Below are positions 22,498-33,256 of a stretch of 64,000 nucleotides of DNA, piece by piece (within the stretch, counting starts at the first letter, position 1; each line of letters begins with the position of its first letter). Below the pieces are notes generated by a model. It did not search any database, was not told the DNA's origin, and was given only the letters and a program-made list of their open reading frames with translations. Source of the stretch: Haberlea rhodopensis (lineage: Eukaryota; Streptophyta; Magnoliopsida; Lamiales; Gesneriaceae); contig CAJQUN010000042.1 of NCBI GenBank assembly GCA_907163345.1, positions 5,251,043-5,315,042 on the forward strand. The letters are read 5' to 3'. A program made the translations under genes and the position numbers.

Positions 22498-22826
22498 TTA
22501 TTTCCTGATACATGTACAAATTTCGAGGTCGAAATTTTTAAAGGAGAGAAGAGTTGTAACGACCCAAAACTTTTACATGATTTACATGATCATGCATAAA
22601 CATCATGACTCATATAAAAGCATTTGATATGCATAAATGTTGGGTTGTGAATACGAAAACGTGAAATTTATATATTGATATGTGATATTGTTTTGGATTC
22701 TATTGAATGCATAACTTGAGTGAGAATCATGATAAGAATTGAAATCTAATAAGTCAGTTTCATTATATCGAGACTATGGTTAAAATGAGGAATATACAAA
22801 GTTGAGGGACTTAAGTGTAAGATGAT

Positions 22827-23178
22827 TGTAGGATCGAGCGCTTACCGCTTTACCAATAACTATAGTTAAGGGTAATGGCGCAACATCAATCTTTTCAACC
22901 ATACACTGGCACAAGCGACATGTGTTCGACCGATCACAAAGTGGAGACAATTTTTGAACCCCAACAATCCCTCCACCAATAATTGCACTCTCTGCAACTC
23001 ATGGGAATCGAACACGAGACATTGGCTCTGATACCAATTGTAGGATCGAGCTCTTACCGCTTTACCAATAACTATAGTTACGGGTAATGGCACAACTTCA
23101 ATCTTTTCAACCATACACTGGCACAAGCGCCACGTGTTCGACCGATCACAAAGCAGAGACAATTGTTGAACCCCAACA
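22827..23178 (-). mobile_element. 352-bp TRIM element
   Basis: This is a terminal-repeat retrotransposon in miniature. Its 140-bp LTRs (22827-22966 and 23039-23178, TGTAGGATC to CCCCAACA) enclose only 72 bp. The interior carries TGGCTCTGATACCA next to the right LTR, which on the minus strand is the initiator-Met PBS. Flanking 5-mers are ATGAT (22822-22826) and ATGAA (23179-23183). The other LTR of the host Gypsy lacks the insertion and reads straight through. It has no coding capacity. Confidence 0.92.
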
Positions 23179-23714
23179 ATGAAAGAGATTTGAAGGGCTA
23201 AAGTGCAATATTTCATATACTTAATAGTTATCTAGTGCCTTAGGAAGAAAAATTATCAGATTTCATTGCCATTTTCGTTTCTACTTTTAGTGCTTGGGGA
23301 AAACCTATCAAAAAGTCATACAAACTCAAGTTTTGTGCCAAAAACTTGTTGAGGAAGGTATACATATATTTATACTCTTGTTTTTCTATGTTTTTACAAT
23401 TTAAATGATGTGTTTATTGATGTTGGTTGAGAAGTAACATAGTATTTGCATGTGTCAAATGAAAACATGTATTTGGAAGTAGATTTTGATGTTATACATG
23501 AAGAGAAGAGGATTAAAGAAGCTGTTTTGAAAAGAATGCACATGAGTTGTAGAACTCTAATGTATAGTGTTTTGAGTTTGAAACTCTTAGACTTTGATTT
23601 TGATGTTGGTGTTCAAATGAAAGTTGTAGTATGTTGAGTTATCTTTAATTTAATAGCAAATTCAAGTAATTTGGAGTTATATTGCATGTGTTATGTCAGT
23701 TTTACCAAACTGTG

Positions 23715-24914
23715 TGTTAGGATCGGTCCTGAGTGTTTAGAGGGGGGGTGAATGAACACTCCTTCTAAAATTTAATCCCTTGTGATTTCTTTCGGATTAG
23801 TGAAAGAAATCTGTTTCTTAATCAACTCTTTTATAGAACAGACCACTGAATGTATAAGTGCGGAACGGTCTGATCTTATATTTGTAAGAGCTGCTCGATG
23901 GCTTGAATGAAAGAACAAGTGCAGAAAGACAAGAACACAGAAAATGTTTCTGGAAGTTTGAAGGTGGTGTAATCCTTCTACGTCTCCCCTTCTTCCAATT
24001 AAGGAAGGTTTATACTAGAAGACTTTGATTTATACAATCCTGTTGTACAAACCCGATTCAGGCTGGATTTACCCCACTACCAGTCTGAAACTCATAGTCA
24101 CTCGATCTGTTCAGACACTCTCTGTCTGACAGTTAAAATTTGTTTCTCACTTCTGTTTTTCAATACAGACTACACAAGATGCGCACAGTGATCCTAAATG
24201 ATCAAATATTACAAAGTAATCGTGCTTAAGAATAATTTCAGCTCGAGACCTTCTGAGCTTGTAAGCTTGTGCTGATTTGCTTTCTTGTGCGTTTTTCGAT
24301 TGATCAGTCTCTCATGTCCTTGTATGTCTGTGTGTCGTATTTCTGTATTGTTGTTGCATCCTTTTATAGTTGCATGTACCAACGACATTATTTCCCTTAA
24401 TGTGCAACTCTTGACTCTGCTTATTCTCTGAGTAAGCTACAGTCTTCTTCTTCAGGATACTTGCCGTTCTGGTTCATGCTTTCGGCGACTGTCAGGTAAG
24501 CTCTTCTTTGTCTTCTTACCTTTTATGGCAATCTTCAGTCTTTGGTCCTTTGTAGCATTAATTACGACATTAAATGCTACAATAAATAGCTGTTAATGAT
24601 TCGGACTGAAGAGCCAATCTTTATACATCCTTGACTGCTCTGATCTGATAAAGATTGAGATCGATCTGAAGCTTCGATCTAGTCAGTCTGATATCCATCG
24701 ATCCGGTCTGATATGTGATATGTCTTATCAGCTTGTTCTGTTTTGAGCTATCGATCTGGTCAGTCTGATTACCCTCGATCCGGTCTGATATGCTTTGTCA
24801 TCTTATCAGCTTGATCTGTTTTGGGCGATCGATTTGGTCAGTCTGATTTCTCTCGATCTGGTCTGATATGTTTTGTCATCTTTAAAATCTCATCGATAAG
24901 GTTCGGAACTAACA
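23715..24914 (-). repeat. 3' LTR of the SIRE-like element
   Basis: This 1200-bp LTR starts TGTTAGGATC and ends GGAACTAACA on the plus strand. It includes about three ~77-bp units built around GGTCAGTCTGAT and CTCGATCCGGTCTGATATG (about 24690-24880). Confidence 0.95.
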
Positions 24915-25173
24915 AGTTCCCCCTTTTTGATGATGACAAAACCTAGCTTCCAAGTCTTTTTAACTAGTCTGATAAGAACTCTGAAGCGTATACTTTTGGA
25001 TCGATTACTTCTTCTTGTTCAAAATAAATGAACATAATTAAGTTGGATCGAGTAAGTCTTTTATTATTAAGCCTTTTGTTTAGTTCAAAATAAATGAACA
25101 AGGACTTAACAAAGAAAGATTTTCTTTATTGATCAACAGTCTTGCATACAGACAGTCTGAATATATAAACAAT

Positions 25174-25971
25174 CTATTTTCTTGAAGACTGAGACTGATG
25201 CGGCTTGAAGTCTTTTTTCTTTTCCCCCTTTTTGTCAGCAGCAATCTCTTGGAGAAAATCGACAACTTGTGCTAGCTGAGCGCTGATAGCGTCAAGACGA
25301 GTATCTTGAGCGCGAAGGGAGTTGGCGACGGATGCTCTGACTTCAGTGGCCAGCTCGATCTGCTCTTTTCTCAGGCTGTTCTTATAAGTGGCTTGCAGAG
25401 AGAACAAATCGTTCAGTCCTCGCTGAAGGCTGCCGATACTGGCTGTCATCTTCTCTTTGAATGAATCAAAGTCCAAAGCCGTAAGCCTCTGACCTTGATG
25501 AACTTCTAGAACACGTTGAGAGAGTGACATGCAGTTGTCAGATAGGTGCTGAAGAGTCCTTGCCAGAAATGGAGGTGCATCAGATTGTCGGCTTGGAGAG
25601 TGATCTGATGACGACAAAGCATGATCATCTTCTTCAGCAATCGGCACAAGTGAAGATACAGCAGCTTGGTGACTTTCGGACCAGATCAAGGTGACCAGAT
25701 CCGAAGAAAATGCTTGTAAGAAAGCCATATCTTCATCTGAGTGGACTGGAGGAGTGCTGGGTCTGGAAGGCTCCTCAAGTTGTAGAGCTGCAACAACAGT
25801 GGATACCACCAGATCCGGATCGACGAACTCTGGTGCGCCAACTGTTGCAAGTTCTGCGGTTGGACTGATGTGAACGTGGGAGGCTGATGATCCCAACGGA
25901 ATAGATGTTGTTGGAGAATCCAACAAAACATTCAGTGGTTCATCTTCTGTAGCAGACGGAGCATTAGGCAA
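25174..25971 (-). pseudogene. SIRE-like accessory ORF, C-terminal part (coiled coil, basic tail)
   Basis: This is a 265-residue open frame. Its first half is acidic and Ser/Pro-rich (EEPSRPSTPPVHSDED, ALSSSDHSPSRQSDAPP). The second half is a heptad-like helical region (QHLSDNCMSLSQRVLEV, FDSFKEKMTASIGSLQRGL, LRAQDTRLDAISAQLAQVV). It ends in a Lys-rich tail (KKGEKKKDFKPHQSQSSRK). It lies downstream of two other open pieces on the same strand, and together they look like one protein of about 800 residues broken by frameshifts. The function is unknown to me. An env-like or particle-associated role would be inference from position only. Confidence 0.6.
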
Positions 25972-26258
25972 TGGCTGCTCCGCTGTCTGATCTGCTACTA
26001 TGTCTGTAGTCTGATCTGCTTCGCGATCTGCAGTCTGTTCTGCTGCTCCAGAGGGAATAACCTCAAAGAAAGGTTCTGCCAGAGTCTTGCTGGCAGAGGG
26101 ATGATCCGGGCTGGTTGCTGGAGTGGATATGCTGAGTTACTGTCGTTGAAATCGGACAGCTAACTGAAGAGCATGAATATCCATCTCTAATTGAGCAATA
26201 ACAGCCCCATCATCTCTGGCAGTTTGAACATTCGGATCGAAGTTCGCTTTCTTAGCAG

Positions 26259-26741
26259 TTAAGAGCAGATCGCCAGTCTGAATCTTTGAGTGGCCTTGAA
26301 TAGCTCTTTGCGCTGCACAGCAAGCCGAACATCATCGGTCTCTGTCCCCTTCAGAACGTTTTCTTCCATTTTCTGAAGGCGTTTGAGTTTGCCGAAGAAC
26401 ATCTCAATGTGGTTGATCGTTCTGTATTCGACGTACTCATCAAAAACCACAATGAGTTCCTTCACTTTCTCTTCAACGTCCTCCATAGCAATATCAATTG
26501 CTGTCTGTGCTGCAGATTTGGGCTTAGAGGAAAGTGGTTCGGAGAGAATGGTTTTGCCCTTGCCGGTGGAGGGAGGGGACTTGATCCCGGATCGGGTATA
26601 GTCTCCCAACTCAGTGATAACAATCCCTTTCACCACGGGAATGGCAGAGGGGACTCGGATGGTTACATTTGGTGCAGTGGTTGAAGTGGTTGAGATTTGG
26701 GTTGTAGGTTGGGGTGTAGGGGTGGCTTTTGTTGGAGGCAA
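26259..26741 (-). pseudogene. SIRE-like accessory ORF, middle part
   Basis: This 160-residue frame is Pro/Thr-rich at first (TPTPQPTTQISTTSTTAP), then IPVVKGIVITELGDYTRSGIK, then a helical acidic stretch (EDVEEKVKELIVVFDEYVEYRTINHIEMFFGKLKRLQKMEENVLKG). Upstream, the frame of 27007-27633 can be followed beyond its TAG into a basic linker (AARKPRVKRKLTIQTDSEE) before register is lost. This supports one ancestral ORF. Confidence 0.6.
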
Positions 26742-27006
26742 TATGGGTAAGGCTTTTGGTTTGTTAATCTGGGTTCTTGGCTTCTTGGGAAGAGGCTTGG
26801 CTGGTGGCGAGGGGGGCAGACTGAGTTTCTTCAGAGTCAGTCTGGATGGTTAACTTTCGCTTGACTCGTGGTTTGCGAGCAGCAGACTGGGCTTCTCCCT
26901 CCTCAATCTTGACAGCCACCAAATCGGTGGGAGTGGGTGGAGCACTCTTGGACTTCAGCAGTGCTAGTCCCTTGGAGTTGAGAATCTTGAAGGGACTCAG
27001 AGCAGA

Positions 27007-27633
27007 CTACTTCCCTAGCTCAATGTCCAAAGTTTCTAGGAGCTTGCTGAGAGGAACAGCGAAGCAGACGGCCTGTTTGGAGGCGATCACTGTTTCCATC
27101 AGAACTCCAAAAAGAATCACGGACCAGTTCATCTTCTGTCCGGAAACAATAGCAGCCATGGCCCTGAACTTCTCGGCAGTGACGGCGTCAAAACTCCCAG
27201 CTTTGCCCAATAATGGCTTGCCCACAATTTCGCATAGCACCTGGAAATGAAATAGCATTTTCTTCTTTTTGAATGAGGGCTGCAGGCGATGGCCAAAAAT
27301 AGAAATCTTCCCCTGAAGAGCTGTGAGAGAGGCTTGAGGAATCTGCCCAAACTCAGTCAGTCCGGAGTTGGGTAGACCAAAGGTCTTGGCCAGCGTCATC
27401 GGCGAGATTTCAAAAGTTTTGCCCTTGACAGATGTGGAGATGAATGACTTCTGGGATATGGCATTGGCAAACAGTTCACGAATCTCCGACTCGTAAACCA
27501 CTGTGCCACACTCCAAAAAGTTTCTCAATCCAGACGATTCCAAAGCTCGGAAAATGGAAACCATCTCTGAATCTTCAGCCCTGTAAATGTCATTGAACTC
27601 AACGGAGATAGAGTTGTGAGTGATGGTAGCCAT
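27007..27633 (-). CDS. SIRE-like accessory ORF, N-terminal globular part
   Basis: This is a 208-residue open frame starting MATITHNSISVEFNDIYRAED. It has a compact composition with ESSGLRNFLECGTVVYESEIRELFANA, GKTFEISPMTLAKTFGLPNSGL, GSFDAVTAEKFRAMAAIVSGQKMNWSVILFGVL and SKLLETLDIELGK before a TAG. From memory it resembles a family annotated repeatedly in Lamiales genomes and the 'putative plant transposon protein' type of domain; I could not check this. It is co-oriented with gag-pol and lies between pol and the 3' LTR. No signal peptide or obvious membrane helix is visible, so calling it an envelope protein is not supported. Confidence 0.65.
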   Translation of the reverse strand: MATITHNSISVEFNDIYRAEDSEMVSIFRALESSGLRNFLECGTVVYESEIRELFANAISQKSFISTSVKGKTFEISPMTLAKTFGLPNSGLTEFGQIPQASLTALQGKISIFGHRLQPSFKKKKMLFHFQVLCEIVGKPLLGKAGSFDAVTAEKFRAMAAIVSGQKMNWSVILFGVLMETVIASKQAVCFAVPLSKLLETLDIELGK

Positions 27634-28036
27634 TGGAGTAAATGGAAAAAGTATACGAAAAGTTTTGAGGGAAGATGAGAGAGTTAGAGAGCAGACATGC
27701 GTTAAATGGTAAAAAGTGAATGAAAATGAAATGTTCAGCCCGCTAAATAAGAGAGAGAAGACACGTGTCTTTATCTCGAAGACTGATAAATAAATAATTC
27801 AAAATAAACGGTCAGGATAAAAGAAAGATAAGGCGGTTAAAATGCAATCAGTCCGGGCTGTTTTTTTTTTTGTTTACAAAATAAAAGATTTATTGTCCAG
27901 ACAGATCATAGGATAACATCAGATTGACATAGATCGGTCTGAAAGTTCGGACCGGTCTGTGTCTTTCTAAACATTGTATTATCGATCTGTGCCAACAAAA
28001 TTCTTTAGGCGCCAGAAGAAGAGAACATCTAAACTA

Positions 28037-29647
28037 TTAAGATAAGTCAATTAATCCAAGAATTTGACGGAAATAATTAAACTTAGCCTCAGGGAGCGGT
28101 TTGGTGAAGATGTCTGCTGCTTGCTGCTCTGTTGAGATGTGCTCGATCCGAATCTCCTTTTTGCCAACATGATCTCGAATAAAATGATGTCTTATATCAA
28201 TATGCTTTGTTCGAGAGTGCAGAACTGGATTATATGTTATAGCGATTGCACTTGTGTTGTCGCAAAATATCGGAGAGTCAACAGCTTGGATGCCATAGTC
28301 TTTGAGCTGGTGTTGAATCTAGAGCATTTGAGCGCAACAGCTTCCAGCGGCAAGATATTCTGCTTCAGCTGTAGATGTGGCAATTGATGTTTGCTTCTTG
28401 CTGAACCAAGAGATCAATCTTTCACCTAGAAATTGACATGTTCCACTGGTGCTTTTACGATCAATCTTACAGCCAGCGTAGTCTGCGTCTGAATATCCGA
28501 TCAAGCTGAAGTTAGAATCTTTGGAGTACCAAATACCAACGTTCTGAGATCCTTTCAAGTATTTCAGAATATGCTTAGCAGCAATAAAATGTGATTGCTT
28601 TGGTCCTGACTGAAATCTGGCGCACATACAGACTGAGAACATAATATCAGGCCGGCTCGCTGTAAGATATAAGAGCGATCCGATTAGTCCTCTATACATA
28701 GTTACTTCGACTGCCGTTCCCCCTTCGTCTTTGTCTAACTTGATTGTAGGACTCATTGGAGTGGATGCAGTTGAGCATGTTTCCATTCCGAATCTCTTAA
28801 GCAGCTCTTTGGTATACTTGGTTTGGTTGATGAAAATTCCATTGCTGAGCTGTTTGACTTGGAGACCCAAAAAGAATGAGAGTTCTCCCATCATGCTCAT
28901 CTCAAACTGTCCCTGCATCAACTTGGAAAATTTCTCGCATAATTTGGGGTTAGTTGACCCAAAGATTATATCATCAACATAAATCTGAACCAACAGGGTA
29001 TGTTCCCCCTTAATAAATTTAAAGAGAGTTTTATCTACTGAGCCGATCTGAAAGTCATGGTTCAGCAGAAATTGAGATAGAGTGTCATACCAGGCCCTTG
29101 GTGCTTGTTTCAGACCATATACTGCTTTATTCAGTAGATATACATGATTAGGGAATGAGTTGTTCTGAAATCCAGGAGGTTGCTCAATGTAAACTTCCTC
29201 CTGAAGCTTACCATTAAGAAAGGCGCTCTTGACGTCCATCTGATATACCTTGAAGTCTTTAAAGGCAGCATATGCAAGAAAGATTCTGATTGCTTCAAGT
29301 CTGGCGACTGGTGCAAAAGATTCATCGAAGTCAATTCCTTCTTCTTGTCGGAATCCTTGTGCCACCAGTCTGGCCTTGTTTCTAACCACAGTTCCATCTG
29401 CGTCCAGCTTGTTTCTGAAAACCCATCTGGTTCCAATAACAGGCAGATCGCTTGGTCTGGGGGTTAGACTCCAAACTTGATTTTGTTCGAATTGATTAAG
29501 CTCTTCTTGCATGGCCTTAATCCAGTTGAAATCAGTCAGAGCTTCATCGATCTTCTTAGGTTCCAGAGTTGAGATGAAAGCAGCATGAGTGAACTCATCC
29601 ATCATCTGTCCTCTGGTTCTAATCGGTGCAGAGGGACTTCCAATCAC
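28037..29647 (-). pseudogene. SIRE-like reverse transcriptase and RNase H
   Basis: The RT is intact over 442 residues: WIKAMQEELNQFEQNQVW, GTRWVFRNKLD, VYQMDVKSAFLNGKL and YVDDIIFGSTN (YVDD at residues 223-226). RNase H follows (GYSDADYAGCKIDRKSTSG, TAEAEYLAAGSCCAQML). A TAG at 28321-28319 stands where the family has Trp (TGG). Beyond it the same frame stays open through CDNTSAIAITYNPVLHSRTKHIDI and ADIFTKPLP to a natural-looking TAA at 28039-28037. The copy is inactive through this and other point stops. Confidence 0.9.
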
Positions 29648-29674
29648 TAGATTAGGTGGATGCCTCTTAGTCCA

Positions 29675-30793
29675 TCAATAGCTTGACTCTGGATTGTTTG
29701 GTCCAGCCGGATGAGTAGTAGTAGCGGTATGATCAGCATCTGCTTTGATATGAGAGTTTGGATCATCCGGATCGGCTCGATCTGAAGAAGCATCATTGCC
29801 TTGATCCGATCTGGCTGGTACTTCAGGTTCTGGTGGGTTGTCTCTTGACCTGTTAGCTACAATCTCATCATCACTGTTAGCTTCGAGATGGATGTTTTCC
29901 ATCTGATTTTGAATTGATTCTTTGTTACCCTCAACACACAAAGATTCATCAAAAACTACATGAACTGATTCTTCTACAGTTAAGGTTTGATTATTAAAAA
30001 TTCGATAAGCTTTGCTAGTTGATGAATATCCTAAGAATATTCCATTATCTGACTTAGCTTCAAATGTTGTAAGATGATTCTTACCATTGTTGTGAACGAA
30101 GCATTTATAGCCAAATAGATGAAGGTGAGAAATAGACGGTCTGTTACCAGTCCATATTTCATATGGAGTGAGATTCAGCTTCTTATTAATCATAGACCGA
30201 TTTTGAGTGTAGCATGCAGTATTTACAGCTTCTGCCCAGAACTTTTGTGAGATTCCAGAATCAGCAAGCATTGTTCTTGCTGCTTCTTTGAGCGTTCTGT
30301 TTCTTCGTTCTGCAACTCCATTCTGTTGAGGAGTTCGAGCGGCTGAGAACTCATGCTTAATTCCATGATCTTCTAGAAAGGATTCAAGATTCTGATTTGA
30401 AAACTCAGTGCCTTTGTCACTTCGAATCATGTCTATGCTAGATGATTTCTCGTTCTGAGTGCGTTTCAGCAGCTTGATCAACTTCGGACCGGTCTGATCT
30501 TTACTGCTAAAAAATATAGTCCATGTAAAGCGTGAGTAATCATCAATAACAACAATAGTATACCGCATTCCCCCTAAACTTGTTATTGGTATAGGACCAA
30601 ACAAGTCCATATGCAATAGTTCTAAACAACGGGAGGAGGATTTGACATTCTTGTTTTTGAAGGATGATCTGATCTGTTTGCCCATTTGGCAAGCTTCGCA
30701 GATCTTATCCTTAGCAAAGTCGATCTTGGGCAGACCGATAACTAAATCATGTTTACACATACTAGAAATAGTCTTAAAATTGATATGATTCAA
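29675..30793 (-). pseudogene. SIRE-like integrase
   Basis: The pre-integrase motif is cut by a TGA at 30805-30803, where HWLWHKRLNH would be expected (TGG to TGA). The open frame then carries CEACQMGKQ, LHMDLFGPIP, VVIDDYSRFTW, IRSDKGTEFSN, HEFSAARTPQQNGVAERRNRTL and FWAEAVNTACY. These are the DDE integrase core and the GKRPSVSHLHLFG-like segment of Copia. A TGA at 29677-29675 separates it from RT where an Arg or similar codon is expected before WTKRHPP. Confidence 0.9.
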
Positions 30794-30903
30794 GCGTTTA
30801 TGTCATAGCCAGTGTTTATTATCATTGTTAGCGATGAAGCAAGTAGGATTATCAGGTTGAGCATGATTCCAATTAATCTTATATGTATTTCCATTCCTGA
30901 TTC

Positions 30904-31188
30904 CTACAAGCATGTTATACCGTCTGATGATTTAACAGTGCAAGTGTGTTTGTGAAATTCTACAGCATAGCCATTATCACAAAGTTGACTTATACTAATC
31001 AGATTATAGCACAGATTTTCAACTAACAGCACATCATTGATAATAATGTTACCATGGACAATCTTACCCTTGCCCGCGGTCTTACCCTTCGAATTATCTC
31101 TGAAAATGATCTTGGGTCCAGTACATTCTGTGACTTCAGACAGCAGCCCGATGTTTCCAGTCATGTGACGAGAACACCCGCTGTCCAA
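30904..31188 (-). pseudogene. SIRE-like aspartic protease
   Basis: The frame starts at the active site MDSGCSRHMTGN and continues NIIINDVLLVENLCYNLISISQLCDNGYAVEF, a typical Copia protease. It is out of frame with the gag end (stops at 31298-31296 and near 31256), so at least one indel separates gag and protease. Confidence 0.85.
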
Positions 31189-31295
31189 GTACCAGTCTGA
31201 TGCAAGTTTCTTCGGTACCTGTCATCAAACATATTTATTGTTGGTACCCAATCCTATTTGGGTCCAGAACGGATTAGCCCCTTGGGAACCCATAC

Positions 31296-33206
31296 CTATA
31301 TCAGCTTTAGTGGCTTGTGTGTGTGTGGTGTGCTGTGAGCTGGTCTGTTTCGATGTAGTGTGTGATAATGTGTGCGATATGAAACCCTTTGATTCTCATG
31401 AGGTAGTCTATATCTTCGTTGAACTGGTTTTGAATTATAGTAATTGTATTGTCCTCCTTGCCTTCGATCTTGCACCCTTAGATTTGGTCTGAAAGACGCA
31501 AAGCTTGCTGGTGCCTTTTCTTTGGCTTGGTTGACATATCCAATTCCTTTTCTCAAACCTTGATTCATGAAAGAGACTCCCGTTTGAATCGTAGGTGCTT
31601 CAGTTTCATATACTGTGCTGGATTTAACAAATGTCATTTGTTTGATTTTGTTCTTTACCAGCAACAGTTCAGATTTATCTTTGGTGGATTCTTTGGGGTC
31701 AAAGCCTATGCCGGTGAAATCACCAACGTTTCTTTGTACCTCTTGTAATTCTTCCAAAGATGTTCTGGATTTTGTCCATGTCTTGAATATATGAGAAAGC
31801 TTAGCATTTTGTGTGCTAATTCTCTTATTTTCTTCATGGAGCTGATCATAGGAGATTTTCAGCTTATTCAGCTCGATCTGGAGATTGTTGCACTCACCCT
31901 GCTCAGAGCAGCTTGGTTTGTTGTGCTCATCCATTTGATCACTGACTTTAGCTTTATTCTTCTCAAATGATTCAGCTAAGATCCTATAATCATTAGCCAT
32001 GTCTTGCAGTGCGGACATGAGCTCTTTACGTGTAAATTCATTTGAGTCAAAGTCAAATACCTCGTCTGTCTGACTCATCTCTTCATCTGCCATTAGACAT
32101 TCAATATCTTCTTCGCTTTCGCTGGAAGAATATTCAGAGCTGTCTGAATCGGAGTCAGTCTGAGCCCACTTGCTGTTTCCTTCTTCAGCTACTAGGACCT
32201 TTTGGGACTTTCCATGATTTTTGCGGTCTTTGTAGTGCTTCTTTTTCCTGTCATCGCGATGCTTCTCCTTCCGTTCTTCTTTCTTCGGTCTGGTGCAATC
32301 TGCAATGAAATGACCGGTCTTACCACAATTGTAGCAAGCCTGATCATTAACAGCATCGTCCTTTCTTGGCTTATAATGATGAGAGGGTTTAAAGTTCCTC
32401 TTATTTTTAGACATGAATTTACCAAATTTCTTAATAAATAATGACATATCATCATTACTTATCTGTTCAATAGATCGATCTGATGTGGAGGCGATCTGGT
32501 CTGGAATAGCTGCCAGTGCTTTTTTTGGTTGAGAGATGAATGACTCTGCTTCACCTCTGCTTATCAGTTCGAACTCATATGCTTTAAAATCTGCGAACAG
32601 ATCATGAAGTTCAACCTTGTTCAGATCTTTGGACTCCCTCATTGCAATGGTCTTAACATCCCATTCTTTAGGCAGGTCTCTCATTACTTTTAGAGCGATC
32701 TCTCTGTTTGAGTATTCTTTGCCCAGACCATTCAATTCATTAATGATGCCAGTGACTCTTTCATCAAACTCGTTTAGAGTTTCTCCACTCTTCATCTTTA
32801 TGCCCTCAAATCTTTGAAGAGCAACAGTCAGCTTGTTTTCTTTGGTCTGGTCGTTGCCTTCACATAGCTGTGCTATCTTCTCCCAAATTTCTTTGGCAGT
32901 AGAGCACATTTTGATTTTGCTGAACATGTTCTTGTCCAATGTCTTGAACAAGATGTCTTTAGCAACGTTGTCGAGATTTGCTTTCTTTCTTTCCTCATTC
33001 GTCCAGAGGGATCTGTCCTTCTCTACCATTTGTGGTTCACCACCAGTAATGGCGACTGCTGTATTGACTTTCAGAATCTTCATTGGTCCATCAGTGATGA
33101 CGAACCACATATCGTCATCCTGAGCTGCCAGATGAGCTTGCATTCTGATTCTCCAGTCATCATAGTCTTCCTTTGAGAACATAGGAATTTTGTTGAATGA
33201 TGCCAT
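31296..33206 (-). CDS. SIRE-like gag
   Basis: This 636-residue frame begins MASFNKIPMFSKEDYDDWRIRMQ, the usual start of SIRE-type gag. It continues with AKEIWEKIAQLCEGNDQTKENKL, LMRDLPKEWDVKTIAMRES-like text, one CCHC knuckle (CYNCGKTGHFIADC), a Lys/Arg/Asp-rich basic block (KKEERKEKHRDDRKKKH), an acidic Ser-rich block and a coiled-coil region (LQIELNKLKISYDQLHEENKRIS). The start codon lies about 50 bp downstream of the 5' LTR in element orientation. Gag itself looks almost intact. Confidence 0.9.
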   Translation of the reverse strand: MASFNKIPMFSKEDYDDWRIRMQAHLAAQDDDMWFVITDGPMKILKVNTAVAITGGEPQMVEKDRSLWTNEERKKANLDNVAKDILFKTLDKNMFSKIKMCSTAKEIWEKIAQLCEGNDQTKENKLTVALQRFEGIKMKSGETLNEFDERVTGIINELNGLGKEYSNREIALKVMRDLPKEWDVKTIAMRESKDLNKVELHDLFADFKAYEFELISRGEAESFISQPKKALAAIPDQIASTSDRSIEQISNDDMSLFIKKFGKFMSKNKRNFKPSHHYKPRKDDAVNDQACYNCGKTGHFIADCTRPKKEERKEKHRDDRKKKHYKDRKNHGKSQKVLVAEEGNSKWAQTDSDSDSSEYSSSESEEDIECLMADEEMSQTDEVFDFDSNEFTRKELMSALQDMANDYRILAESFEKNKAKVSDQMDEHNKPSCSEQGECNNLQIELNKLKISYDQLHEENKRISTQNAKLSHIFKTWTKSRTSLEELQEVQRNVGDFTGIGFDPKESTKDKSELLLVKNKIKQMTFVKSSTVYETEAPTIQTGVSFMNQGLRKGIGYVNQAKEKAPASFASFRPNLRVQDRRQGGQYNYYNSKPVQRRYRLPHENQRVSYRTHYHTLHRNRPAHSTPHTHKPLKLI

Positions 33207-33256
33207 CAGCTCAAGTGTCGTTGTGCTGATTAAGATAACCTGGCTCTGATACCACT

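Noticed and set aside
22980..23040. tRNA-like text (GGGAATCGAAC and TGGCTCTGATACCA)
   Set aside because: No cloverleaf can be formed. It is the interior and primer-binding site of a TRIM.
27007..27633. Interpretation as a host gene
   Set aside because: It lies between SIRE-like pol and its 3' LTR, in the same orientation and inside the CTGTG target duplication, so it belongs to the transposon.
25174..27633. Calling the accessory ORF a retroviral envelope
   Set aside because: No signal peptide, cleavage site or membrane anchor can be seen; only its position is env-like.
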